Of a stretch of 64,000 nucleotides of DNA, positions 36,326-43,945 are shown one piece after another. The notes under the pieces are model-generated. The model saw only the letters and a program-made list of their open reading frames with translations. It made no database searches and had not been told where the DNA came from. Position numbers and translations under genes: made by a program. This DNA comes from an uncultured delta proteobacterium (GTDB taxonomy: Bacteria; Myxococcota; Myxococcia; Myxococcales; 40CM-4-68-19), in assembly GCA_903911145.1 (NCBI GenBank), contig CAIWCD010000018.1:151681-215680 (forward strand). Direction: 5' to 3'. How positions within the stretch are numbered: the first letter of the stretch is position 1; every line of letters begins with the position of its first letter.

Positions 36326-37783
36326 ATGCGTCGCCTGCTCTGTTTCGTTGCCGCCGTTCTTCTTTCGTCCAGCGCACGTGCCGAGCTGCGCGGGCGCATG
36401 AATCTGTCGCCATGCCGTCTGCCTGGTTCGAGCGCGCAGGCGCTCTGCGGCACGCTGCCGGTGGCGGAGGATCGTGCGAAGCCGGGCGGCCGGACGATCC
36501 AACTGCGCGTCGCGCTGGTTCCCGCTGTCGCGCGCAAAGCCAGGCCAGACGCGCTCTTCCTGCTCGCCGGTGGTCCCGGCCAGGCGGCCACCGAAGCGAT
36601 TCCACCGCTCATCACCGCGGCGTTCGAGAAGGTCCACAAGACGCGCGATCTGGTGCTCATCGATCAGCGTGGCACGGGGAAATCGAACAAGCTCGCCTGC
36701 GATCCGGTTGGAGAGACGGCGACGCTGCAGGAGCGACTGTCGGCGAAGAGCTTCGCGCCTGCGCGCTTGCGCGAGTGTCTTGCGCATCTCGACGCCGACG
36801 TGCGCCTCTACACGACCTCGATCGCGATGCAGGATCTCGACGACGTGCGCGCAGCGCTCGGCTACGAGCAGATCGATCTCTGGGGCGGCAGCTACGGCAC
36901 GCGCGCCGCTCTCATCTATCTGCGCGAGCACGCCCAGCACGTGCGCGCGGTGATCCTCGATGGCGTTGCACCTCCGCAGATGCGCCTTCCTCTCGACTTC
37001 GGACGCGATGCACAGCGCGCCCTCGATCTCCTCTTCGCGGCCTGCGCGGCAGACGCGGCGTGCGAAAAGGCGTGGCCTTCACTGGCAGAGAAGTTCGCCG
37101 CGCTGCTCGCGAAGTTCGATCAAGGACCGATCTCCGCGAACGTTCAGGATCCGCGCACGGGCGCGCCAGCAGCGGTCCAGATCGATCGCGATGCCTTCAC
37201 GGGGCTCCTGCGCGGCGAGCTCTACATCCCCGACATTGCTTCGTTGATTCCCCTGACGATCGAGCGCGCGGCGACGGGAGACTTCGCGCCGTTCATCGCC
37301 GAGGGTGACGGCCTCTCCGGCGGAATGGCCAACTCGATGTCGCTGGGAATGATGCTCTCGGTGCTCTGCGCCGAGGACATTTCGCGCTACGACGACGCGG
37401 CGATCGTCGAGGCGACCCGCGGCACGTTCCTTGGTCCCGAAGCGATTCGCGACTTCAAGCGTGGCTGCGAGGTCTGGCCGCACGCGAGCTACCCCGAAGG
37501 ATTCGACGCGCCGGTTTCATCGCGCGTGCCGACGCTCCTGCTCTCGGGCGAACTCGATCCGGTCACGCCTCCTCGCTGGGCCGATCTTGCGCGTGCGACG
37601 CTCAGCGATTCGGCTCACTTCATCGCACCGGGCGTCGGTCACGGAGTCTCGGCGCACGGCTGCGCTCCCAAGCTGATCGAAGAGTTCCTCGAGCGCGCGA
37701 CCGCGCAGGGCCTCGACGGCAGCTGCATCGCGAAGCAGACGCGGCCCCCGTTCTTCACCTCGTTTGCGGGGCCGACGCCATGA
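36326..37783 (+). CDS. Exported alpha/beta-hydrolase peptidase (TAP/proline iminopeptidase type)
   Basis: This 485-residue serine hydrolase has a signal peptide (cleavage near SARA, residue 19). FLLAGGPGQAA gives the oxyanion-hole HGGPG-type motif and LIDQRGTGKS follows. GGSYGT holds the nucleophile S189, the acid is the Asp in SGELDPVTP and the His is in GVGHGVSAHGC. This is the tripeptidyl/prolyl aminopeptidase pattern, acting outside the cytoplasm. I chose the ATG at 36326 because it gives a proper signal peptide. It overlaps the ABC ATPase gene by ATGA, so peptidase and NatAB-type exporter are one operon, hinting at peptide handling. Confidence 0.88.
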   Translation: MRRLLCFVAAVLLSSSARAELRGRMNLSPCRLPGSSAQALCGTLPVAEDRAKPGGRTIQLRVALVPAVARKARPDALFLLAGGPGQAATEAIPPLITAAFEKVHKTRDLVLIDQRGTGKSNKLACDPVGETATLQERLSAKSFAPARLRECLAHLDADVRLYTTSIAMQDLDDVRAALGYEQIDLWGGSYGTRAALIYLREHAQHVRAVILDGVAPPQMRLPLDFGRDAQRALDLLFAACAADAACEKAWPSLAEKFAALLAKFDQGPISANVQDPRTGAPAAVQIDRDAFTGLLRGELYIPDIASLIPLTIERAATGDFAPFIAEGDGLSGGMANSMSLGMMLSVLCAEDISRYDDAAIVEATRGTFLGPEAIRDFKRGCEVWPHASYPEGFDAPVSSRVPTLLLSGELDPVTPPRWADLARATLSDSAHFIAPGVGHGVSAHGCAPKLIEEFLERATAQGLDGSCIAKQTRPPFFTSFAGPTP

Positions 37784-38514
37784 TCGAAGTGAAGAGTCTG
37801 CACAAGCGGTTCGGCAGCGTCGTCGCGGTCGAGGACGTCTCGTTCCGCGCGGAAGACGGGGTCATCACCGGCCTGCTCGGCCCCAATGGCGCCGGGAAGA
37901 CGACGACCCTTCGTGTACTTTCTACACTAATCAACCCCGACCGCGGCTCGGCGAGCATCGATGGCCTCGATGTCGCGACGAGGCCGCTCGAGGTGCGCCG
38001 TGCGCTCGGGATGCTGCCGGATGCGCGCGGGCTCTATCCCCGCCTGACCGCGCGCGAGCACATCCACTATTTCGGCGAGCTGCATGGCATGGATCTGCCA
38101 ACGCTCACCACCCGCGCGCAGGAGCTGCTCGAGATGCTCGAGATGGGACAGCTCGCAGATCGGCGCGTCGACGGTTTCTCCAACGGCGAGCGCACGAAGG
38201 TCGCGCTCTGCCGCGCGCTCGTCCACTCGCCACAGAACATCGTCCTCGATGAGCCGACCAACGGCCTCGATGTGATGAGCACGCGCGCGGTCCGTGAGCT
38301 CCTGCGCATGCTGCGCGCCCAAGGCCGGTGTGTGGTCTTCTCCAGCCACGTCATGCAGGAGGTGGCGGCGCTCTGCGATCGGATCGTCATCGTCGCGCGC
38401 GGCCGCGTCGTCGCCGAGGGAACAGCGGACGAGCTCAAGGAGCGCGCCGGCAAGGAGAGCCTCGAAGAGGCGTTCGTCACCATCATCGGGTCGGGAGAGG
38501 GGCTGCTTCAATGA
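37780..38514 (+). CDS. ABC transporter ATPase, NatA type
   Basis: This 244-residue ATPase has Walker A GPNGAGKTT (34-42), Walker B NIVLDEPTNGLD and the H-loop VVFSSHVMQEV. The signature is FSNGERTKVALCRAL in place of LSGGQ, as in many NatA-like proteins. It energises the permease encoded next. Codons 44-51 (LRVLSTLI) use unusually AT-rich codons that form GTGTA-CTTTC-TACAC (37913-37927), although the residues are conserved. Start and stop overlap both neighbours by 4 bases. The transported substrate is unknown; NatAB exports Na+, others export peptides or drugs. Confidence 0.92.
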   Translation: MIEVKSLHKRFGSVVAVEDVSFRAEDGVITGLLGPNGAGKTTTLRVLSTLINPDRGSASIDGLDVATRPLEVRRALGMLPDARGLYPRLTAREHIHYFGELHGMDLPTLTTRAQELLEMLEMGQLADRRVDGFSNGERTKVALCRALVHSPQNIVLDEPTNGLDVMSTRAVRELLRMLRAQGRCVVFSSHVMQEVAALCDRIVIVARGRVVAEGTADELKERAGKESLEEAFVTIIGSGEGLLQ

Positions 38515-39731
38515 GCGCGCAGCGAGACGAGCGGCGCAGCCTGGGCTTTTTCGTGCGCGGCGCGCGCGTGGTTCTGCGCAAAGAGGTGCGCGATCATCTG
38601 CGCGATCGCCGCTCGCTGATGTCGGCGATGTCGATGCCGCTGCTGGGGCCGCTGCTGGTCGTGCTGATGTTCACGGTGATGTCGAAGATGTTCCACGACG
38701 ATCGCCCGCTGATGATTCCCATTCGCGGTGCCGAGCACGCGCCCAATCTCGTCGCGTTTCTCGAGCGAACCGGCGCGCAGTGGAAGCCCGCGACAGGAGA
38801 TCTCGAGGCGCAGGTGCGCATGGGCAAGCTCGACTTCGCGCTCGACATCTCCGAGGAGTATCCGAAGCAGTTCAATGCGGGCCGCGCAGCGGAGCTGGTG
38901 CTGGTGGTCGATGATTCGCGCACGAAGACGGCGGTGCAGATCCGGCGGCTCCAGTCGCTGCTGCGCGGCTACTCCGGACAGATTGGCGCGCTGCGCTTGA
39001 TGGCGCGCGGAGTCAGCCCGGAGCTCGCGAGCGCGCTCAAGCTCGAGGAGATCAACGTCTCGACGCCGGAGAAGACGGCCGCCGCGCTCCTCTCGATGGT
39101 CCCGATGTTTCTGCTCATGTGCGTCTTCACGGGCGGAATGTATCTGGCCATCGACAGCATGGCCGGAGAGCGCGAACGCGGCTCGCTCGAGCCGCTGCTC
39201 ATCAATCCAGTGACGTGCGCGCAGGTCATTCTCGGCAAGTGGGGCGCGGTGGTGATGGCGAGCTGCGTCTCGCTCTCGACGGTGCTCGCGGGCTTCATGT
39301 TGGCGTTGCCTCACGTGCCGCTCCAGGACCTCGGCGCGCGTGCGCAGTTGGGTCTTCACGAAGCGCTCGGCGTCGCGCTGGTGCTGGTCCCGCTGGCGTT
39401 CTTCGCGAGCGCGCTGCAGATGCTGATGGCGCTGTTCGCGCGCACCTACAAAGAGGCCCAGACCTATCTCTCGCTGCTGATGATGATCCCGTCGATCACG
39501 GCGGCGATGCTTTCGATCTCGCCACCCGAGGGGAAGCTCTGGATGATTCTGGTTCCGGTGCTCGGACAGACGCTCCTGCTCAACGACGTGCTGCGCGGTG
39601 AGCCGCTGCGCTTGGCCTGGATCGCGGCGGCGGCGGGGATGGCACTGCTCGCCACGGCGCTGGCTGCGGCCGCGACGACGCGGATGCTGGGGCAGGAGAA
39701 GATCGTGTTCGGACGCGGGGCCGGCTCGTAG
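38511..39731 (+). CDS. ABC-2 type permease, NatB-like
   Basis: This 406-residue membrane protein has one N-terminal helix (after RSLMSAMSMPLLGP), a large extracytoplasmic domain (about 70-180) and five further helices. The motif MAGERERGSLEPLLINPVT, between helices, is diagnostic for NatB/ABC-2 permeases. It starts at 38511 in an ATGA overlap with its ATPase gene. Together with the upstream exported peptidase it makes a three-gene peptidase-exporter operon. The stop lies 19 bases from a convergent gene. Confidence 0.9.
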   Translation: MSAQRDERRSLGFFVRGARVVLRKEVRDHLRDRRSLMSAMSMPLLGPLLVVLMFTVMSKMFHDDRPLMIPIRGAEHAPNLVAFLERTGAQWKPATGDLEAQVRMGKLDFALDISEEYPKQFNAGRAAELVLVVDDSRTKTAVQIRRLQSLLRGYSGQIGALRLMARGVSPELASALKLEEINVSTPEKTAAALLSMVPMFLLMCVFTGGMYLAIDSMAGERERGSLEPLLINPVTCAQVILGKWGAVVMASCVSLSTVLAGFMLALPHVPLQDLGARAQLGLHEALGVALVLVPLAFFASALQMLMALFARTYKEAQTYLSLLMMIPSITAAMLSISPPEGKLWMILVPVLGQTLLLNDVLRGEPLRLAWIAAAAGMALLATALAAAATTRMLGQEKIVFGRGAGS

Positions 39732-39750
39732 TTCGGCTGCTTCGCGGCGA

Positions 39751-41133
39751 CTAGAATCGAACGGCGGTCGAGGCTGCCACTCCGCCGCGCACCGGAATCA
39801 CGGATGCGGTCGCGCGCGAGGAATCGTTGGCATTCAAAGCATGTGCGCCAGCCCGCGGAGGGTTGAACAGGTAGAGCAACACGCCGCCGGCCAGCGCCGC
39901 GCCCCCGCCCGCCATCAGGCCGATCTCCGCTGCTTGATCGCGCTTGCCGCGGCTCTCGACGCTTGGGTCGTAGACCTTGCCTTGCTGGGCGGCGGTGTTG
40001 ATCTCATTGGCGGCCGTCATGGCTCCGAACCCGCAGATCCCTCCGCCGATCAGCGCTGCGGCCCCAATGCTGCCGACGACGATCCCTGCCATGCGCAGCG
40101 CGGGCATCGCCGGAGGCGCGACGACTTCGATCGGGGCGGTGATGCGAGGGGCGACCGCGACCGTCGGCGCGACATATCCATGAGGAACCGGCGCGACGAC
40201 GGTGCTCCCTTCCTCGGCAGAGGCCGGCACGATCGTCGACGCGAGCGGCGCCACGACGCCCGACGGCGCGGGTGCGATGGTCGGCGTGGGAGCAGCGGCG
40301 AGCGCAGGTGCGGCCGCAGTTGGAGCATGCGGCGCTGCTGCCGCGACAGCCGACGGCTTCGCCGCGAGCGACGGAATCACCAGCTCAAGCGATTCGGCAG
40401 GAAGCGCTGGACCGCGCTGGGCCTGCTTCTCCCGATGTTCAGCCTTCGCGACCTTCGCGTTCGCATCGACGTGCGCGACGGCCGGAGGCGCAACCAGCTT
40501 GGCCTTCTCGGGCGTGAGCGCGACCAGCGGCATCTCCGGCGCGACGGTCTCGAACGGCATGGTGTCGAGCACGACCTTCCCGCTCTTCGCGGGCGCTTCC
40601 GGCTTCTTCCCGTTTCCGCTCAGCTCGAGATCGTCGAGCGCGACCTTCTTCGCGGCAGCCGCGACAGGCTTGGCCGGCTCCTTGTTCGCACCAACGTCGA
40701 GGTCGTCGAGCGTGACCTTGTGCTTGGCCGGCTCCTTGTTTGCGCCCACCGCAAGCTCCTCAAGCGCGACCTTGTGCTTCGCTCCGCTCGACGGCGCAGG
40801 CCCCTTCTTCAACGCAGCGATCTTCGCCTCTGCGTCGGCCTTCTTGGGCGCGTCGGGAACCTTCTCCAGATAGAGCTGGTACTCCGCAATCGCCTTGGCG
40901 CGGTCGCCGGCGAGCCGGTACGCCTCGCCCAGGTAGTAGAGCAGCGACGCGGACTTGTTGGCTGCGTAGGCCGCCTCGAACGCATCGATCGCGTCCTGCG
41001 ATTGTCCTGCTGCGAGCGCGTGCTGGCCGCGCTGGAAGAGCTCGCGCGCCTGCCCTGCGGCGTCGAGCGCATGGGCGTCTGGCGCGAGCAAGAGGAGCGC
41101 GAGCAGGGCCGAGAGGATGGAGCGAAACGGCAT
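39751..41133 (-). CDS. Exported TPR protein with Ala/Pro-rich tail
   Basis: This 460-residue protein has a signal peptide (cleavage near DAHA, residue 22). TPR-like helices follow (about 25-95; ELFQRGQHALAAGQSQDAIDAFEAAYAANKSASLLYYLGEAYRLAGD). Next comes a tandem repeat of KHKV(A/T)L(E/D)(E/D)L.VGANKEPA, a long Ala/Pro/Val-rich low-complexity region, and two C-terminal membrane helices separated by a charged loop. The architecture recalls myxobacterial PEGA/TPR envelope proteins. I chose the ATG at 41133, preceded by AGGAGAG. A good promoter lies at 41184-41213. An R1-like copy near the 3' end encodes ALNANDSS. Confidence 0.75.
   Translation of the reverse strand: MPFRSILSALLALLLLAPDAHALDAAGQARELFQRGQHALAAGQSQDAIDAFEAAYAANKSASLLYYLGEAYRLAGDRAKAIAEYQLYLEKVPDAPKKADAEAKIAALKKGPAPSSGAKHKVALEELAVGANKEPAKHKVTLDDLDVGANKEPAKPVAAAAKKVALDDLELSGNGKKPEAPAKSGKVVLDTMPFETVAPEMPLVALTPEKAKLVAPPAVAHVDANAKVAKAEHREKQAQRGPALPAESLELVIPSLAAKPSAVAAAAPHAPTAAAPALAAAPTPTIAPAPSGVVAPLASTIVPASAEEGSTVVAPVPHGYVAPTVAVAPRITAPIEVVAPPAMPALRMAGIVVGSIGAAALIGGGICGFGAMTAANEINTAAQQGKVYDPSVESRGKRDQAAEIGLMAGGGAALAGGVLLYLFNPPRAGAHALNANDSSRATASVIPVRGGVAASTAVRF
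39822..39842 (+). repeat. R1-like repeat copy at the 3' end of the TPR gene
   Basis: AATCGTTGGCATTCAAAGCA (with a following T) differs from 5748-5768 at only 2 of 21 positions, though the host genes are unrelated and are read on opposite strands. It falls in the last 30 codons of the host gene. Confidence 0.45.
40664..40777 (-). repeat. Tandem repeat encoding KEPAKHKV units
   Basis: Two adjacent units of about 54 bases encode HKVALEELAVGANKEPAK and HKVTLDDLDVGANKEPAK. A degenerate third unit (KKVALDDLEL) follows after an Ala run. The DNA of the first two is nearly identical (CTTGGCCGGCTCCTTGTT recurs), so the duplication is recent. Coordinates are approximate. Confidence 0.7.
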
Positions 41134-41183
41134 GGAAGTCTCTCCTGCGCGGGGCCGAACCCAAACCGGGACGGCGACCGTCA

Positions 41184-41213
41184 AAGCTAGGTCTGCAACG
41201 GTCTGCTGGTCAA
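41184..41213 (-). promoter_or_regulatory. Promoter of the TPR gene
   Basis: On the minus strand TTGACC (41213-41208), an 18-base spacer and TAGCTT (41189-41184) form a good sigma70-type promoter about 50 bases before the TPR gene start. It lies in the 161-base gap between two divergent genes. Confidence 0.5.
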
Positions 41214-41294
41214 ACTCTCAACCGCAGAAAACCGGCGCGCCTTGACGTCGGCATCGGCAGCCCTCACCGTCGCGCGCATGGAGCGACACGCGAG

Positions 41295-41939
41295 ATGATG
41301 CGATCGATGGAGGCGGAGCTGCTCGCGGGCGAGGCGCTCTATCGGGCCGTCGTGCTCGAGAAGATGCTGCACGCGCGCGAGTCGGTGGACATCGCGACTG
41401 CGAACGTGAAGGCGATGTTCGTCGAGGACGGCGCGCGCAGGCGGGGAGCGGACTACACGTCGATCGTCGCGCAGTTTTCCCGGCTCGCGGCGCGAGGTGT
41501 GCGGCTGCGTCTGCTCCACGCCGAGACTCCTTCACGGCCGTTTCGACGCGCGTTCGACAACGAGGCGCGCCTCGTCGCCGGCGGATTGGCACTGCGTCTC
41601 TGTCCGCGCGTGCACTTCAAGGCGGTGATCGTCGATCGCGCGTGGGTCTACCTCGGCTCGGCCAATCTCACTGGCGCAGGGCTCGGCGCGAAGGGCGAGC
41701 ACAAGCGCAACTTCGAGCTGGGCTTCGTGACCGAGGATTTCGACGTGCTCGATCGCGCGGGCGCGCTCTTCGAATCGGTCTGGAGCGGCGCGGAGTGCGG
41801 GCCTTGCAAGCTGCGCGACGTCTGCCCCGATCCGCAGGGCGAGGAAGAGGGCAGGGGGCGCCGTTCACGACGCGGACCTCGTGCAGGACGCGGCTCCTCC
41901 TTGATCCAGCTCGGCAAGTCGCGGCGTCTGGGCCGCTGA
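41295..41939 (+). CDS. Phospholipase-D-like protein with one HKD motif
   Basis: This 214-residue protein has a single PLD active-site motif: HFKAVIVDRAWVYLGSANLTGAGLG (HxK followed by GSAN). Single-motif PLD proteins act as dimers and include nucleases such as Nuc and various phosphodiesterases. The N-terminal half (LHARESVDIATANVKAMFVEDGA...RLAARGVRLRLLHAE) fits a PLD nuclease-like fold. No signal peptide is seen, so it is probably cytoplasmic. A C-terminal cluster of three cysteines (CGPCKLRDVC) may bind metal, and the last 35 residues are Arg/Gly-rich, which suggests nucleic-acid contact. It appears to be monocistronic. Confidence 0.8.
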   Translation: MMRSMEAELLAGEALYRAVVLEKMLHARESVDIATANVKAMFVEDGARRRGADYTSIVAQFSRLAARGVRLRLLHAETPSRPFRRAFDNEARLVAGGLALRLCPRVHFKAVIVDRAWVYLGSANLTGAGLGAKGEHKRNFELGFVTEDFDVLDRAGALFESVWSGAECGPCKLRDVCPDPQGEEEGRGRRSRRGPRAGRGSSLIQLGKSRRLGR

Positions 41940-42024
41940 ACCGTTCGACTTCTCACTGTGACGTAGATCGCTTCGCTTCCTCCCGCGTTCGCCTGGCTTC
42001 CACGGCCCCAATCGTTCCACTCGA

Positions 42025-43935
42025 GTGCCCATGCTCTCTTCTCTTCTTCTTGCAGCGGTGGTCACGGCCAACGCGCCAGTCGTCTCTGTCACCGTCTTCA
42101 ACGATCGTGCGCGCGTCGTGCGAGAGGCGTCGATCGAGGTGCATGGCCCGACCAGCGTTTCTCTGGCGATGCTTGCCGACAGCGTCGATCCCAACTCGAT
42201 CCGGCTCGAGGCGCTCGGCGCCGAGGTGCGAAAGGTCGACCTCGTTCACGTCGATGCGGACGTGTTTCCGGAGGCGGCCGCGCGCAAGCTGCTCGACCAG
42301 CTCGACGAGGCCGATGATCGGCTCGCGCTCGATCTGCGCGAGCGGTCCGTGCTGCGCGGGCAGCTCGCCGATGTTCAGGGCCTCTCTCCGATCGCCCCGT
42401 CGCCGGACTTGCGTGGCCCCGCGCCGAAACTCAATTCGACCGGCTGGACCGACGTGCTCGCATTTCTCTCCGGCAGCGCTGAGCGGCTCCAGGCGCGGCT
42501 GCGCGACACCAACGCACGCATCACACTCGACGAACGTGCGCGTCAGACCGCTGCCGACGCGGCGCGCGCGCTCGGTGTTGAACACCGGCGCTCCGGCGTG
42601 AACGTGATTGCACTGCTCGCGGGAGACGGGAAGGCTCAGGTGAGGCTGACCTACCAGGTGCTCGGCGCGCGCTGGACGCCGAGCTGGTCGCTGACCTATC
42701 GCGCGGGCCGCGGCGCCGATGGGGCCAGCGATGAGACGGTCCTCGCGCAACTCGATGGGCTGGTGTCGCAGGAGACAGGCGAGTCGTGGACGAACAGCGC
42801 GCTGCAGCTCTCAAGCGCGGTTCCTGCGTCGGTCACTGCGTTGCCGGAGCTGCTCTCCTGGCGCATCGGCGTGAAGGAGCGCTTCCAGCCGACATCTCAC
42901 CCGCTGACCAATCCACCGCCGATCGCGCCTCTTCCGAATTCGATCCGCACCCCGTCTCCGCGCGAGGAGGACACTGCAGGGCGCCTGCGGGCGCTCCTGC
43001 TCGAGCGTGCCGCAGCGACGGATGTGGAGGCGTCCGCGGAAGGTCGTGCAAGTGCGAAGGCGTCGCAGGCGCAGGCGTACGCGCTGGGCGGCGGCGCAGG
43101 AGGCGAGACAGGCAATGCGCCCAAGCGCTCTCTACGCAATTTCGCGGCGACACCGCAGGCCGCCGCTCCGAGTGAGGCCGAGGAACCGGCCGACAGTGTC
43201 CAGTCTCTCGGCAGTTCCCGCCGCGAGGCTCGACCGCCTCCGCCGGTGGAGCAGATCGGCCTCTTGCCTCCGCCGTCGTGGCGCCCTCCTTCGTATGGCG
43301 CGAACTCTCCCGCCACGCTCGCTGGCGGATTCGACCTCTCGTTCAATTCCGCGCAGCCGATCACCCTCGAGAGCAGCGCTGCAGCGCATCGCGTCCCGCT
43401 CGTCTCGCAGAACTGGCCGGTGCACACCGAGCGCGTCATCTACCCCGCGCTCGCGCAGGAGGCCTGGCTGATCGCCAAGCTGACAATTCCTCTCGGCCAC
43501 CAGTTGCCCGGCGGCGATGCCGATCTCTTCGTCGGAGACGATCCGTCGGGTCACGCGACGCTCTCCCCGATGGCGCCGGGTGACGAGATCTCGCTGCCGC
43601 TCGGCATCGATCGTGCGCTCAAGCCGGTGCGCAACGTCAGCCAGGTCCAGTCGGAGAAGGGCCTCTTCTCCAAGGACGACATCGACGAGTACGTCGTCAC
43701 CATCGAACTGGCGAATCCGTATCCGAGGCCGATCGCGCTCCGCGTGATCGATCAGATCCCGCTGCGGGGAGACCAGCGCGTCGACGTTGAGTTTCTCCGC
43801 GCCGAACCGGCCGCGAAGCCAGATCCCGATACCGGGAAGCTCGAGTGGGCGCTCTCGCTGCCCGCACAGCAGAAGGCCGCGCTGACCTTCTCCTATCGTC
43901 TACGCCGTCCGCGCGGCGCCCACCTGCACCAGTAG
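42025..43935 (+). CDS. Exported DUF4140/DUF4139 protein
   Basis: This 636-residue protein has a short hydrophobic N-terminus (MLSSLLLAAVVTANA) and the DUF4140 N-terminal motif VTVFNDRARVVREASIEV. A helical region follows, and then the DUF4139 domain starting VRLTYQVLGARWTPSWSLTYRA. It is interrupted by a Pro/Ala/Arg-rich insertion (about 290-440) and ends with LELANPYPRPIALRVIDQIPL...KLEWALSLPAQQKAALTF. The family is linked to a mucoidy inhibitor but its biochemical role is unknown. GTG at 42025 or ATG at 42031 may be the start. It heads a three-gene operon with a DUF4139 paralogue. Confidence 0.85.
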   Translation: MPMLSSLLLAAVVTANAPVVSVTVFNDRARVVREASIEVHGPTSVSLAMLADSVDPNSIRLEALGAEVRKVDLVHVDADVFPEAAARKLLDQLDEADDRLALDLRERSVLRGQLADVQGLSPIAPSPDLRGPAPKLNSTGWTDVLAFLSGSAERLQARLRDTNARITLDERARQTAADAARALGVEHRRSGVNVIALLAGDGKAQVRLTYQVLGARWTPSWSLTYRAGRGADGASDETVLAQLDGLVSQETGESWTNSALQLSSAVPASVTALPELLSWRIGVKERFQPTSHPLTNPPPIAPLPNSIRTPSPREEDTAGRLRALLLERAAATDVEASAEGRASAKASQAQAYALGGGAGGETGNAPKRSLRNFAATPQAAAPSEAEEPADSVQSLGSSRREARPPPPVEQIGLLPPPSWRPPSYGANSPATLAGGFDLSFNSAQPITLESSAAAHRVPLVSQNWPVHTERVIYPALAQEAWLIAKLTIPLGHQLPGGDADLFVGDDPSGHATLSPMAPGDEISLPLGIDRALKPVRNVSQVQSEKGLFSKDDIDEYVVTIELANPYPRPIALRVIDQIPLRGDQRVDVEFLRAEPAAKPDPDTGKLEWALSLPAQQKAALTFSYRLRRPRGAHLHQ

Positions 43936-43945
43936 GAGCGCGCCC

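Noticed and set aside
35652..36605. N-terminal extension of the ceramidase-like protein
   Set aside because: The frame stays open upstream, but it is Arg/Ala-rich and overlaps the peptidase gene. The signal peptide and ribosome-binding site fix the start at 35651.
37913..37927. GTGTA-CTTTC-TACAC in the NatA-type ATPase as a repeat insertion
   Set aside because: The codons are unusual, but the encoded residues (RVLSTL) are normal for the ATPase family, so nothing was inserted.
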